Made by a program: the position numbers and the translations under genes. 64,000 nucleotides of DNA from UBA1447 sp964627535 (GTDB taxonomy: Bacteria; Bacillota; Clostridia; Oscillospirales; Acutalibacteraceae), in NCBI GenBank assembly GCA_964627535.1, contig CAZVJW010000015.1, forward strand, positions 13,451 to 77,450, in the 5' to 3' direction. Below the pieces are notes generated by a model that was not told the origin of the DNA, made no database searches, and saw only the letters and a program-made list of their open reading frames with translations. Of the stretch, positions 1 through 8,710 are shown in pieces. Within the stretch, counting starts at the first letter, position 1; each line of letters opens with the position of its first letter.

Positions 1-557
1 CGCAGCTTCAACAATGTTTCGGTATTATACACACAGAATCCCGGATGCATTTCCAGGCCTATTTTGTCAACACCATGAGCCTTTGAGAAATTAACCAAAT
101 CTTTCCAGTAAGGGATCAGAACCTCATTCCATTGCCACTCAAGTATTTCGGTGAAATCGTTGGGCCATGGGCATGTTACCCAATTTGGAAATTTAGCACC
201 CTCGAAATCTCCGGGGCAGCCGGAGAAGGTGTTAATGCGGCTTATCCCAAGCTTTTCGGCTAATAGTATTGTATCACGGATGGCTTTGTCAAAATCCGCG
301 GCAATCGCCTTGTTCGGGTGAACAGGGTTGGCATGGCAACTGAGTGCGCTGATTTCAAGGTTGTATTTTGCTATCAGCGCTTTGAATTCCGCAAGCTTAC
401 CTTCATCGTTAAGCAGAATATCAGGGTCTGCATGAGATTTCCCCGGATATCCGCCGCAGCCGATTTCAATCATTTCAACGCCGAAAGAACTAAAATATTT
501 TAGAGCATCCTCAAGGGGGAAGTTGCCTAAAAGACAGGTAAATACACCAAGTTTCAT
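1..557 (-). CDS. Sugar phosphate isomerase/epimerase, TIM barrel (partial, C-terminus outside window)
   Basis: The reading frame runs from ATG at 555-557 (protein begins MKLGVFTCLLGNFPLEDALK) to the window edge without a stop, giving about 185 residues. It resembles xylose-isomerase-like TIM barrels (IolE/sugar phosphate isomerase class): an early segment with EMIEIGCGGYPG, then ISALSCHANPVHP, then GLEMHPGF near the cut end, which supplies typical metal-site Glu and His residues. It is the last gene of the minus-strand operon that starts with the oxidoreductase at 3379, and an AAAGGATG-like ribosome site precedes the ATG. The substrate is unknown; inositol or a keto-sugar derivative is plausible from the neighbours. 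Confidence 0.85.
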   Translation of the reverse strand, partial: MKLGVFTCLLGNFPLEDALKYFSSFGVEMIEIGCGGYPGKSHADPDILLNDEGKLAEFKALIAKYNLEISALSCHANPVHPNKAIAADFDKAIRDTILLAEKLGISRINTFSGCPGDFEGAKFPNWVTCPWPNDFTEILEWQWNEVLIPYWKDLVNFSKAHGVDKIGLEMHPGFCVYNTETLLKL

Positions 558-698
558 AATTTTCATCCTTTCCAATCTTGATTTTAGACTTTAGATATTA
601 GATGATAGACTCTGCAACAAGCATAATCTTCTTACTGTTGCAGCATTGTCAAACGATGGTCCGATAGCAGGCGGCCAATGTTCATCCCTACCACCCGG

Positions 699-1421
699 TT
701 ATAGGTTTTTCTTCATAAATTCAATACTGCGGGCTGCGTCCGCGAGGCCGTTTGGTGTTGGGTCATCGTTTTCTAAAATAGCCCATTCAAGACCGATTTC
801 TTTGGAAGCCTTGATAACCGTGGCAAGGTCGCAGTCGCCTTCGCCAAGCGCTTTGGGATGATGGTTAACACCGTCTTTCAGATGAATATGAATGATCCTG
901 TCGCGATTCTCGGTAATAAACTTAAAGTTGTCGATACCCGCGCAAAAGCTCCAATATGTGTCTACCTCGAGGTAGCAGGCTTCTTTGAGCGATTCAATAG
1001 GCACAACCTTGTTTCTAAGCGGCTTAAACTCCCCCGAATGATTATGGAAATAAACTCGCATCCCATCTTTTTCGGCTCTTTCATTAGCTTTCTTCAAAAT
1101 GTCACAAGTCTTTTTTAATTGTTTGGCGGTGCGAGTCGGCGCTCCGCCTAAACCGATATCCGTACAGCCTATTATTTTATGAAATTCAATAGTATCCTCA
1201 ATTTTTTTCGGCTCATAATTTTCAATCCCCATGTGCGTTCCGACTGCCTTCAGTCCAAGCTCGTCGAGTCTTGCCTTTAAAGCAGGTGCTGAAAGTCCGT
1301 AATAACCCGCGAACTCAACGCCTTCAAACCCCAGTTTTTTAACTTCTCCGAGAATATAAAGCATATCCTCGCCGGTTTTCATGTGATCTCTCAAACTGTA
1401 CAGTTGAATTGCTTTTTTCAT
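699..1421 (-). CDS. Sugar phosphate isomerase/epimerase, xylose isomerase-like TIM barrel
   Basis: A 240-aa protein, slightly short for the family (usually 250-290). It opens with MKKAIQLYSLRDHM, the usual first strand of these barrels. VGTHMGIENYE, RVYFHNHSGEFKPL and YLEVDTYWSFCAG supply the family's His and Glu/Asp metal ligands, and IHIHLKDG is the late strand found in many IolE- and YcjR-like enzymes. The gene lies between two other TIM barrel genes on the same strand with gaps of about 140 and 60 bases, so co-transcription is likely. The reaction is probably isomerisation or epimerisation of a keto-sugar or its phosphate; the exact substrate cannot be deduced. Confidence 0.85.
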   Translation of the reverse strand: MKKAIQLYSLRDHMKTGEDMLYILGEVKKLGFEGVEFAGYYGLSAPALKARLDELGLKAVGTHMGIENYEPKKIEDTIEFHKIIGCTDIGLGGAPTRTAKQLKKTCDILKKANERAEKDGMRVYFHNHSGEFKPLRNKVVPIESLKEACYLEVDTYWSFCAGIDNFKFITENRDRIIHIHLKDGVNHHPKALGEGDCDLATVIKASKEIGLEWAILENDDPTPNGLADAARSIEFMKKNL

Positions 1422-1480
1422 AATTCGATCAATCCTTTCTTATTTGAAAGACAGTTCTTTCAAACCTTAATCTCTTGATT

Positions 1481-2269
1481 TCAAAAAATAAATTGTTTCA
1501 TATGCTTAACGGTAAATGCAATGCCGGGGTCAGACAATTTTCCAAACCAAGTGCTTGAATGAGGTTCAATGCTGAGGTTTCCGTTATAACCCACCTTGTA
1601 AAGCACACCCATAAACGCGCCCCAATTGATTTGGTCAAGCCCTGCCGGCGGATCGTCGACATGCCGGCCATTGATGTTGATTGTGCCTTTTATATGCACA
1701 TGGTAAAAACGCTTGCCCCAATCTCTCATCTCTCCCAAATAATCCCCGCTGCCTTCATTGATGCAGTGTGTCGGGTCGTATTTAATGCCGAGTTCCGGAA
1801 TATGACCGTGAAATATTTCCCATGTTGAAGGGTCAACAATGTAGTTGCTCCAGCGGCAGTTATAAACGGCTATCTTAACGCCCTTTGGTCTTGCGTATTC
1901 GATCAGCTTATAAAGATAATCCATTGACCTGTTAATGTTTTCATATTTTGAGAGTTCATCAACATAGTTGATACCGGTATTAAACACAGGGCTGCCAAGT
2001 TCCGAAGCGGTATCAATAAGTGAGCAGCCGGCATTAAGCTCGTCTTCAATGATTTTTCCTGTCTTGTCAAATTTCTCTGTTCCCCATCTGCCGACCGAGC
2101 CTATCTCAACACCGGTTTCTCTGCAAAGCAATTTAATCGACGGGATTTCGTCGGTAATTGCTTGCGTATCGCAGCCGACATTGTTGCAAATTTCGATAAA
2201 AGAGAGCTCGTTTGTTACAGCAGTTTCGAAACCTCTTTTGTCGGGGTCAACAATTATTCCAAGTTTCAT
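1481..2269 (-). CDS. Sugar phosphate isomerase/epimerase, TIM barrel
   Basis: 262 aa when started at ATG 2267-2269 (MKLGIIVDP). That start is preferred over an upstream in-frame codon at 2284 because the ribosome site GGGAGGTG lies about 5 bases before it, inside the longer reading. KIAVYNCRWSNY, GIKYDPTHCINEG and YHVHIKGTININGRH contain the metal-ligand positions of the family, and the C-terminal NLSIEPHSSTWFG matches the last barrel strand. It follows the oxidoreductase gene by 24 bases, so translation of the two is probably linked. Three different barrels plus one dehydrogenase is the usual composition of inositol- or keto-sugar-catabolic clusters. Confidence 0.87.
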   Translation of the reverse strand: MKLGIIVDPDKRGFETAVTNELSFIEICNNVGCDTQAITDEIPSIKLLCRETGVEIGSVGRWGTEKFDKTGKIIEDELNAGCSLIDTASELGSPVFNTGINYVDELSKYENINRSMDYLYKLIEYARPKGVKIAVYNCRWSNYIVDPSTWEIFHGHIPELGIKYDPTHCINEGSGDYLGEMRDWGKRFYHVHIKGTININGRHVDDPPAGLDQINWGAFMGVLYKVGYNGNLSIEPHSSTWFGKLSDPGIAFTVKHMKQFIF

Positions 2270-2293
2270 TTGCACACCTCCCAAGTTAACATA

Positions 2294-3379
2294 TTAATCG
2301 TTAATAAATACCGGTTTGCCTGTCTTTGCCGATTTGTATATCGCTTCGAGAATCTGTGTAACCACCAGCGCCTGTTCCGGTTTTGTGCTGACCTCTTTGT
2401 CGTTTTTAACAGCGTCTATCCACGCTCTGGACTCAAGATCCGCCGGATCTGAAGATGCGCCTTCATAAAAAGCAACCCCGCCTGATCTGAAATCCGGTTT
2501 TTCAATAACCTGGCGGTTATTCTTAACATAATTAATTCTGAGTCCGTCGAACATATCGGCACCTGCCTTGTCTCCGCAAAGCATCATAACAGCTTCATTG
2601 GGGTCTGCAATATTGAGCGCCCAGCTTGTTTCAAGAACGATAGTCGCGCCGTTTTCCATCACTATGTAACCGAAAGCTGAATCCTCAACCGTGAATTTCT
2701 CAGGGTCCCAGTCGCCCCATGCGTTTGCGGTCTCGGTTTGTTTGCCCATTTTCTTAAATGTTGTGCCGACCACCATTTTAGGCTTGTAGTTATTCATCAG
2801 CCAAAGTGTCAAATCGAGCGCGTGTGTGCCGATGTCAATCAACGGACCGCCGCCCTGCTCATATTCATTCAGAAAAACACCCCAGGTAGGAACCGCACGC
2901 CGGCGAAGCGCTACCGATCTTGCGTAATAAATATCCCCGAGATCTCCTTTTTCGCACACTTCTTTGAGATAAAGAGAATCACCCCTCCAGCGCTGCTGAT
3001 AACCGATGGTCAGCTTTTTGCCGGTACGCACCGAGGCTTCATACATCTTTTTTGCCTCAGCATAGGTTTTAGCCATCGGCTTTTCGCACATAACATGTTT
3101 ACCGGCCTCAAGGGCAGCAACCGTGATAAAACTGTGGGAGCGGTTTGGTGTACAAACATGGACTACATCAATGCTTTCATCCTTCAGAAGCTTCTTGTAG
3201 TCTGTGTAAACCTTGGCGTCTTTCGACCCGTATTTTGCTGCGGAAAGATTAGCTTTTTCCTCAATAATGTCACAGAATGCAACCATTTCAACATCTTTGT
3301 TTTTTGCAAGATTAGGCATATGCTTTCCGTTCGCAATACCGCCGCAGCCGATAATTCCAACTTTGAGTTTCCTGTCCAT
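2294..3379 (-). CDS. Gfo/Idh/MocA family NAD(P)-dependent oxidoreductase
   Basis: A 361-aa, full-length member of the family. The N-terminal Rossmann fold has KVGIIGCGGIANGKH (residues 6-20). The family's EKP motif is at 99-101 (MCEKPMAKT) and carries the Lys used in catalysis. GGGPLIDIGTHALDL places the catalytic His at about 186. Such enzymes oxidise or reduce a hydroxyl of cyclitols or sugars with NAD(P). It is the first gene of the operon: a start preceded by AAGGAGACTG and a promoter at 3451-3478. The dehydrogenase probably makes the keto-sugar that the TIM barrel isomerases act on; the precise sugar is unknown. Confidence 0.92.
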   Translation of the reverse strand: MDRKLKVGIIGCGGIANGKHMPNLAKNKDVEMVAFCDIIEEKANLSAAKYGSKDAKVYTDYKKLLKDESIDVVHVCTPNRSHSFITVAALEAGKHVMCEKPMAKTYAEAKKMYEASVRTGKKLTIGYQQRWRGDSLYLKEVCEKGDLGDIYYARSVALRRRAVPTWGVFLNEYEQGGGPLIDIGTHALDLTLWLMNNYKPKMVVGTTFKKMGKQTETANAWGDWDPEKFTVEDSAFGYIVMENGATIVLETSWALNIADPNEAVMMLCGDKAGADMFDGLRINYVKNNRQVIEKPDFRSGGVAFYEGASSDPADLESRAWIDAVKNDKEVSTKPEQALVVTQILEAIYKSAKTGKPVFIND

Positions 3380-3420
3380 AAACAGTCTCCTTGCTCTTTA
3401 CAGATTTTCGCGTCATTTTA

Positions 3421-3430
3421 TCATGCATGA
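3421..3430. promoter_or_regulatory. Perfect 10-bp palindrome, possible operator
   Basis: TCATGCATGA is its own reverse complement and lies just downstream of the predicted transcription start of the sugar operon. A regulator bound there could block elongation or initiation. A palindrome this short can occur by chance. Confidence 0.3.
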
Positions 3431-3450
3431 CAAACAACCCGTTAGATTTT

Positions 3451-3478
3451 ATTATAGACCTTTGACCGTCTAATGCAA
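3451..3478 (-). promoter_or_regulatory. Sigma-A-type promoter of sugar catabolism operon
   Basis: Read on the minus strand: TTGCAT (3473-3478), 16-base spacer, TATAAT (3451-3456). The transcript would start near 3444, about 65 bases before the oxidoreductase start codon. Confidence 0.6.
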
Positions 3479-3576
3479 GGCTATTGACCGGATTTATCTG
3501 TAAAAATTCGCATCGTTTTTAGGCAAACATTATTTAACTTTGCTTTTTTTTATTATTTATTCCAATTTGTAAAATT

Positions 3577-3607
3577 AACAGCTCCCGCAATCGAATTGGG
3601 AGCTGTT
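3577..3607 (-). terminator. Hairpin terminator after first family A radical SAM gene
   Basis: Ten-base arms AACAGCTCCC and GGGAGCTGTT enclose an 11-base loop, 11 bases beyond the stop codon at 3618. The following minus-strand bases are only moderately U-rich. Confidence 0.7.
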
Positions 3608-3617
3608 GAGGTACTTA

Positions 3618-5111
3618 TTAATCGTTTTTTACCGTTTTGCCGGAACCGCTTTTCAGACCGTACTTTTTACGGATTTTGGGGTACATAACCGAATAAAATA
3701 TAATTTCAAGCATCTCTTTTATGGATAAAAATATAATAAGAATCGACATAAGATTTTTTCTTTTCAGTATATCAAGCGCTTGTCCAAACAATCTTTTTAT
3801 CCAAATCCGCTCTTTCGAATCACCTTTACCGTGTTCATTCTTAAAAATCGACATAAAAAAGCAGCTTGAAATCACTTTTAAATCTCTTGAAGGTACGTTG
3901 GAAAAGTTAATACCCAACTTATCCATCCATACGAATTTTTTCCATTCTATGTAAGTTTTCGGAGGTGTAAGTCTTTTATTTTCCACCAATTCATAATACA
4001 TTTCGGACTTTGCAATCGGCCCAAAAAAAGCGGCAACCTTGACATCCGAATTCAATCCTTTGATAAAACTTACTGTTTGTTTCAATTCCTCTTCGGTTTC
4101 ATCCGGAAAACCAATGATAAATGATGTTGTTGTAATAATCCCTATTTTATTGCAATAATCAATGACTTCCTCCGCCTTTTTTAAATTTATCCTCTTTTTG
4201 ATAGCTTTCTGTCTTTCTGCCGAACCGCTTTCAATACCGAAAAATATCCATCTGCACCCTGCTTTATACATCATATCAAGTTCATCTTTTGTGCATATAT
4301 CGGCACGCATGTCGCAGCTCCAAACCAATCCGAGACCGCTTTGAATAAGCTTTTCGCACAAATTAAATAAATACTGCTTATTTGGGCTGAACAAATCATC
4401 GGCAAAATACACGCCTTCAATATTAAATCTATCTGCAAGAAATTTTATTTCGCTTAAAACATACTCGGTAGGACGCGGTCTCCATATACATTTTGTGTAT
4501 ACAGGACTGTAGCAATATGCGCACTGTCCGGTACAGCCTTTTGAAGCATAAACAAACAAAATCCTTTTATAGTTCATATTGCTGATAAAATATTTTTCGG
4601 GATCAACAAAGCTGAAATCGATAATAGGCAAATTCGCCAAATCAGCGAATTCTCTGTCTTTATTTATAACAATTTCTCCGTTATTAATGAAGGTTAATCC
4701 GTCAACACCGGTTAACGGTGTTTTGCCGGCTAAAGCATTTATCAGTTCGAGCAGGGTTATTTCGCCTTCGCCCATGATAACATAATCCACAACCCCGCTT
4801 TTCAGCAATACATCAGGTATCAGCGACGGTATCGGTCCTCCCCACACAACAGGGATTTGACTTTTTTTTGCAGTTTTAGATACCTTCATCGCATCATCAA
4901 AGCTTCTTCCTCCAAGTGAGGAGATTCCAACAATATCGGGAGAAAAATTATCAAAACGTTTCTTAATATTGCCGCCTTCCACCGCTCTGTCGTATATTTC
5001 AACAACATGTCCCCTGTCAGCCAGATATGTTGCGATTGACAGCAGCCCTAAAGGGATTGCCGCCTTTTCTTTGATATAGTCCGACATAGCGTTAATCAGC
5101 AATACTCTCGT
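3618..5111 (-). CDS. Cobalamin-binding-domain radical SAM protein, family A copy 1
   Basis: A protein of about 497 aa. The first 135 residues form a B12-binding Rossmann-type domain (VLLIN, PLGLLSIATYL, VVWGG, GEGEIT). The radical SAM domain follows with SKGCTGQCAYCY, whose three Cys in C-x3-C-x2-C bind the 4Fe-4S cluster, and FFGIESGS further on. The tail is hydrophobic and ends near YPKIRKKYGL. Start choice is unusual. Every paralog begins ATG at the position that is ACG here (5109-5111), and the ribosome site AAGGAAG sits 8 bases before that ACG. The only upstream alternative is GTG at 5118-5120, which abuts the ribosome site. Likely role: SAM- and B12-dependent radical methylation; substrate unknown. 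Confidence 0.87.
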   Translation of the reverse strand, partial: TRVLLINAMSDYIKEKAAIPLGLLSIATYLADRGHVVEIYDRAVEGGNIKKRFDNFSPDIVGISSLGGRSFDDAMKVSKTAKKSQIPVVWGGPIPSLIPDVLLKSGVVDYVIMGEGEITLLELINALAGKTPLTGVDGLTFINNGEIVINKDREFADLANLPIIDFSFVDPEKYFISNMNYKRILFVYASKGCTGQCAYCYSPVYTKCIWRPRPTEYVLSEIKFLADRFNIEGVYFADDLFSPNKQYLFNLCEKLIQSGLGLVWSCDMRADICTKDELDMMYKAGCRWIFFGIESGSAERQKAIKKRINLKKAEEVIDYCNKIGIITTTSFIIGFPDETEEELKQTVSFIKGLNSDVKVAAFFGPIAKSEMYYELVENKRLTPPKTYIEWKKFVWMDKLGINFSNVPSRDLKVISSCFFMSIFKNEHGKGDSKERIWIKRLFGQALDILKRKNLMSILIIFLSIKEMLEIIFYSVMYPKIRKKYGLKSGSGKTVKND

Positions 5112-5163
5112 ACAAATCACTTCCTTAAATAGGGTAATACTAAATCGTTAATTTATGCTTTTT

Positions 5164-5265
5164 ATACTAATTACTCATAAAAACCTAACTAAAAATTCCT
5201 CACAAAACCTCATAAATCAAAGCTTTTGCTTGATTTTTAGAGGTTTTTTAATCGTGAATTAGTAT
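5164..5265. repeat. MITE-like inverted-terminal repeat element, copy 1
   Basis: A 102-bp element bounded by ATACTAAT and ATTAGTAT, with internal AACCTAACTAAAAAT pairing imperfectly with ATTTTTAGAGGTT. The same design recurs at 7002, 18669, 42783 and 63722. It contains no gene. It lies between the promoter at 5267-5295 and the radical SAM gene ending at 5111, so it would be part of that gene's mRNA leader. Confidence 0.85.
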
Positions 5266-5266
5266 T

Positions 5267-5295
5267 ATCTTACTATTTTACAATAATTTTGTCAA
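5267..5295 (-). promoter_or_regulatory. Promoter of family A copy 1
   Basis: Minus strand TTGACA (5290-5295), 17-base spacer, TAAGAT (5267-5272). The predicted start of transcription falls at the edge of the MITE-like element, leaving a leader of about 150 bases. Together with the terminator at 5339-5363 and the repeat at 5164-5265 this accounts for the gap of about 310 bases between genes. Confidence 0.65.
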
Positions 5296-5338
5296 ATGAC
5301 AAAAAACAGATGTCAAAACCGGTAATTTTAAAATAAAA

Positions 5339-5363
5339 CAACTCCGAAAAATATCCGGAGTTG
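5339..5363 (-). terminator. Hairpin terminator after family A copy 2
   Basis: CAACTCCG and CGGAGTTG form the stem. On the minus strand the tract that follows is U-rich (TTTTATTTTAAAA). It lies 60 bases past the stop codon at 5424. Confidence 0.75.
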
Positions 5364-5423
5364 CTTAATTTTAATGCCGGAAAAGATTAATTTGTACCGG
5401 TTGGCTTTGAATTACTTTCGGCA

Positions 5424-6899
5424 TTACGGCTGTTTATTCAGCCCGTATTTTTTACGGATTTTCGGGAACAATAGTGCGTAATACAATATTTCCAAAAACT
5501 CCTTTGCGGATATTAATACCAAATACAACGCTCTGAGATTTCCCCGTTTGAGCATATCTTTGATTTGAAAAGACAGCCGATTAATCCAGAGGCGTTTTTC
5601 GGAATCCTCCGACTTATATTTATTAGTAAAAACTGAATATAAAAAGAAGTTTAAAATTACCTTAAGTTCTTTGGACGGAACTTGGGAAAAATTATCGTTG
5701 CTTGCCGTTTGCATAACCGCAATATTTCCCCACTCTTTGAGTGACTGAGGAACAGCAAATTTTTCTTGCTTTACCAAATCGTAATACATCTCCGCATTTG
5801 GAAAAGGGCAATAGATACCGGCAATTTTCTGCTTTGAATTCAATTCAAGCATATACTTAACCGATTCCTTTAAATCCTCTTCTGTTTGGTCAGGCAACCC
5901 TGTAATAAATGTAGTTGTTGTAAATATTCCTATTTCATCGCAATAATTCATAATTTCTTTTGTTTGCTTCAAATCCAGTTCTTTTTTTATGAATTTTTGA
6001 CCTTTATCCGTACCGCTTTCAATACCGAACATTATCCATCTGCATCCTGCGGCATGCATTAGCTGAAGGCCTTCTTTTGTGCAAAGATCCGCACGCATGT
6101 CGCAGCTCCAATAAATACCGAGATTGCTTTCAATAAGTCTGTTGCAAAATCCTGACAAATACTCACTGTTTGGGCTAAGCAGATCATCAACGAAATATAC
6201 TCCGTCAATATTGTAGTTGTCTTTCAGATATTTGATTTCGCTTATATAGTGTTCGGGAGGACGCGGCCGCCATCTGCCTTTTGCATACCCGGAATTATAG
6301 CAATATGTGCAAACGCCGGTACACCCTTTAGATGCATAAACATGAAGCATTCTTTTACAATTTCTATTTTTAAAATAATATTTTCCCGGATTGATAAAGC
6401 TGAAATCAATTTCAGGCAACGCTGACAAATTCACAAGTTCCCTCTCTTTGTTTATAACGATCTCCCCGTTTTCAATAAACGCCAAACCGTCTATCTCACG
6501 AAGTGATGTTTTATCAATAATCGAATTTATTAAATCAAGAAATGTTATTTCGCCATCACCCATAATAACCAAATCCACAACCCCGCTCTTCAGCACAAGT
6601 TCGGGAATAAGCGATGCCATAGGCCCGCCCCAAACAACAGGGATGTTTTCTTTTTTTGTTGCTTTCGACAGCTTTAATGCATCATCGAAGCTCATCCCTC
6701 CGGGTACTGAAATCCCGACAAGATCGGGATTATAGGAATTAAGGTATTTATTAATGCTTCCTCCCTCCACCGCTCTGTCAAAAACCTTAACGGTGTGCCC
6801 GTGATTGGTCAAATATGTAGCTATTGACAACAAGCCTAAAGGAATCGGCGCCTTTTGCTTTACATATTTAGTTACTGTATTGATCAGCAGTACTTTCAT
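5424..6899 (-). CDS. Cobalamin-binding-domain radical SAM protein, family A copy 2
   Basis: 491 aa from ATG 6897-6899 (MKVLLINTVTKYVKQKA), with GGGAG nine bases upstream. A UUG three codons earlier is in frame but inside the spacer. The B12-like domain carries VVWGGPMASLIPE and MGDGEITFLDL, and the cluster motif is SKGCTGVCTYCYNS. MFGIESGT and TFITGLPDQTEE complete the radical SAM barrel. The tail LVLISAKEFLEILYYALLF ends in PKIRKKYGL, a hydrophobic segment that could touch the membrane. Flanked by its own terminator and a full-consensus promoter, it looks like a single-gene transcription unit. Confidence 0.9.
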   Translation of the reverse strand: MKVLLINTVTKYVKQKAPIPLGLLSIATYLTNHGHTVKVFDRAVEGGSINKYLNSYNPDLVGISVPGGMSFDDALKLSKATKKENIPVVWGGPMASLIPELVLKSGVVDLVIMGDGEITFLDLINSIIDKTSLREIDGLAFIENGEIVINKERELVNLSALPEIDFSFINPGKYYFKNRNCKRMLHVYASKGCTGVCTYCYNSGYAKGRWRPRPPEHYISEIKYLKDNYNIDGVYFVDDLLSPNSEYLSGFCNRLIESNLGIYWSCDMRADLCTKEGLQLMHAAGCRWIMFGIESGTDKGQKFIKKELDLKQTKEIMNYCDEIGIFTTTTFITGLPDQTEEDLKESVKYMLELNSKQKIAGIYCPFPNAEMYYDLVKQEKFAVPQSLKEWGNIAVMQTASNDNFSQVPSKELKVILNFFLYSVFTNKYKSEDSEKRLWINRLSFQIKDMLKRGNLRALYLVLISAKEFLEILYYALLFPKIRKKYGLNKQP

Positions 6900-6970
6900 A
6901 AATAACAACTCCCGGTATTCTATCTTCTGTTTTCCGTAGAATCGTTAAATCCTACTCTTGTTGTATGATA

Positions 6971-6999
6971 ATTATATACATTTTTTTCAAGATTGTCAA
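6971..6999 (-). promoter_or_regulatory. Full-consensus promoter of family A copy 2
   Basis: Minus strand TTGACA (6994-6999), exactly 17 bases, TATAAT (6971-6976): a perfect match to the sigma-A consensus. The -35 box lies two bases from the end of the MITE-like element at 7002. Confidence 0.8.
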
Positions 7000-7001
7000 T
7001 A

Positions 7002-7103
7002 ATACTAATCCCTCTTTAAACATAGCTAAAAATTCAGCACAAAAACCCATTTATCAAAGGTTTTTGCTTGATTTCATGGAGGTTTTATAATCGGGATTAG
7101 TAT
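7002..7103. repeat. MITE-like inverted-terminal repeat element, copy 2
   Basis: 102 bp with perfect 11-base termini ATACTAATCCC and GGGATTAGTAT. The interior is very close to copy 3 at 18669 (shared ACAAAAACCCATTT, TCAAAGGTTTTT and CTTGATTTCAT). It sits immediately upstream of the promoter of family A copy 2 and downstream of the terminator of copy 3. Confidence 0.88.
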
Positions 7104-7123
7104 AAGATAAATAAACTGTGAAA

Positions 7124-7145
7124 ACTCCCGGATTTAATCGGGAGT
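7124..7145 (-). terminator. Hairpin terminator after family A copy 3
   Basis: ACTCCCG and CGGGAGT form a 7-base stem with an 8-base loop, 41 bases past the stop at 7186. A U-rich stretch follows on the minus strand. Confidence 0.65.
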
Positions 7146-7185
7146 AAATCAAATAAATAATCTCAACACATTAAACTGTGTTTCT

Positions 7186-8649
7186 TTATTTAAACCCGTA
7201 TTTTTTCCGGATTCGAGGGAAGAATTTTGAATAATAAATTATCTTAAGGAGCTCAGCCCCCGATAAGATAAACAAAACCAACGACTTAATCGTTCCGCCC
7301 TTTAAAAGGTCAAACGTTTGGCCAAAAAGTCTTTTCAGCCAAAATCGTGATTTTTCGTCAGTGTTGCCGGATTTTGTTCCAATAATCATCAAGAAGACAC
7401 AATTCACAATTACTTTTAAGTCTTTACCGGGTACTTTGGAAAAGTTTTTACCGATTTTATCCAGCCATTTAAGTTTATCCCATTCATTATATGTCTTTGG
7501 CGCTTCAATTCTATTATTTTTTACCAGATTATCATATAGCTCCGATTTTGGTATAACGCCGTATATTGCGGCAATTTTCACATCTGATTTTAAATCAATA
7601 AGATATTTTACGGTTTCTTTCAATTCATCCTCTGTTTCATCGGGATAGCCTACAATAAATGAAGTTGTTGTGGATATTCCGATTTCACTGCAATTATCAA
7701 TTGTCTCTTTCGTTTTTTCCAAATTTAATCTTTTTTTAATTAATTTCTGTCTTTCCTGCGAGCCGCTTTCAATACCGAAAAATATCCATCTGCAACCGGA
7801 ATCATACAACATTTGCAGTTCTTCCTTGGTACAGCTGTCGGCGCGTAAATTACAGCCCCAAAGAAAATCGATGTTGCTTTCCCGAATATTTTTACAAAAA
7901 TTATATATGTATTCTTTGTTTGGGCTGATTAAATCATCCGCAAAATAAATACCGTCTACCTTGTAATTATCCACAAGATATTTGATTTCACATAAAACAT
8001 GCTCCATAGGTCTTGCCCGCCATGTACCTTTTGAAAAACAAGGGTTGTAACAGTAGGTACACTGCCCGGGACAGCCTTTGGAAGAGTAAACATGAAGCGT
8101 CCTCTTACAATTGACATTTCTGATAAAATACTTCCGCGGGTCAACAAAACTCCAGTCAATTACCGGAAATTGTGATAAATCTGCAAATTCTCTTTGTTTA
8201 TTTACAATGATTTCACCGTCTTCAATAAATGCCAGCCCGTCAATGTCGTGATACGATGTTTTATTGGTTATCGCATTGATTAAATCAAGCAAAGCTATTT
8301 CGCCGTCACCCATAACAACAAAATCCGCATTCCCGTCTTGAAGCACAATCTCGGGTACTAATGACGGAATCTGTCCCCCCCAGACAACCGGAATATTTCT
8401 TTTTCGCACAAGTTTTGATAGCTTAATTGCATCCGGGAAGCTCCCGAATGTTAGAGATGATATCCCGACAATATCGGGGAAGAAAGAATCCATATATTTG
8501 TTTGCGCTGCCGCCCTCAATTGCTCTGTCATATATCATGGCTGTATGCCCGTTATTGGTCAAATACGTGGCAATCGACAGCAGTCCCAAAGGAATTATAG
8601 TCTTTTGCATTACATAATATGAGCCGGCATTTATTAAAAGGACTTTCAT
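7186..8649 (-). CDS. Cobalamin-binding-domain radical SAM protein, family A copy 3
   Basis: 487 aa. The three cluster cysteines are C193, C197 and C200 (SKGCPGQCTYCY). The B12-type domain has WGG at 90-92 and GDGEI at 114-118. In place of the cobalamin-ligating D-x-H-x-x-G loop it has YDRAIEGG (residues 40-47), with no His, so cobalamin, if bound, would be base-off and His-off as in many class B methylases. IFFGIESGSQERQ marks the later barrel. The C-terminal 40 residues (LFILSGAELLKIIYYSKFF then PRIRKKYGF) are hydrophobic. It has its own promoter at 8711-8739. Confidence 0.9.
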   Translation of the reverse strand: MKVLLINAGSYYVMQKTIIPLGLLSIATYLTNNGHTAMIYDRAIEGGSANKYMDSFFPDIVGISSLTFGSFPDAIKLSKLVRKRNIPVVWGGQIPSLVPEIVLQDGNADFVVMGDGEIALLDLINAITNKTSYHDIDGLAFIEDGEIIVNKQREFADLSQFPVIDWSFVDPRKYFIRNVNCKRTLHVYSSKGCPGQCTYCYNPCFSKGTWRARPMEHVLCEIKYLVDNYKVDGIYFADDLISPNKEYIYNFCKNIRESNIDFLWGCNLRADSCTKEELQMLYDSGCRWIFFGIESGSQERQKLIKKRLNLEKTKETIDNCSEIGISTTTSFIVGYPDETEDELKETVKYLIDLKSDVKIAAIYGVIPKSELYDNLVKNNRIEAPKTYNEWDKLKWLDKIGKNFSKVPGKDLKVIVNCVFLMIIGTKSGNTDEKSRFWLKRLFGQTFDLLKGGTIKSLVLFILSGAELLKIIYYSKFFPRIRKKYGFK

Positions 8650-8710
8650 AATTTTCTCCCGGACGCAATGTCATTGATTTTGATTTTCTATTTTAACTAA
8701 TATATTAAAA

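Noticed and set aside
5164..7103. Repeats in the array spacers as a CRISPR array
   Set aside because: The repeats are about 100 bp, widely separated, have inverted ends and no regular spacers; no cas gene is present.
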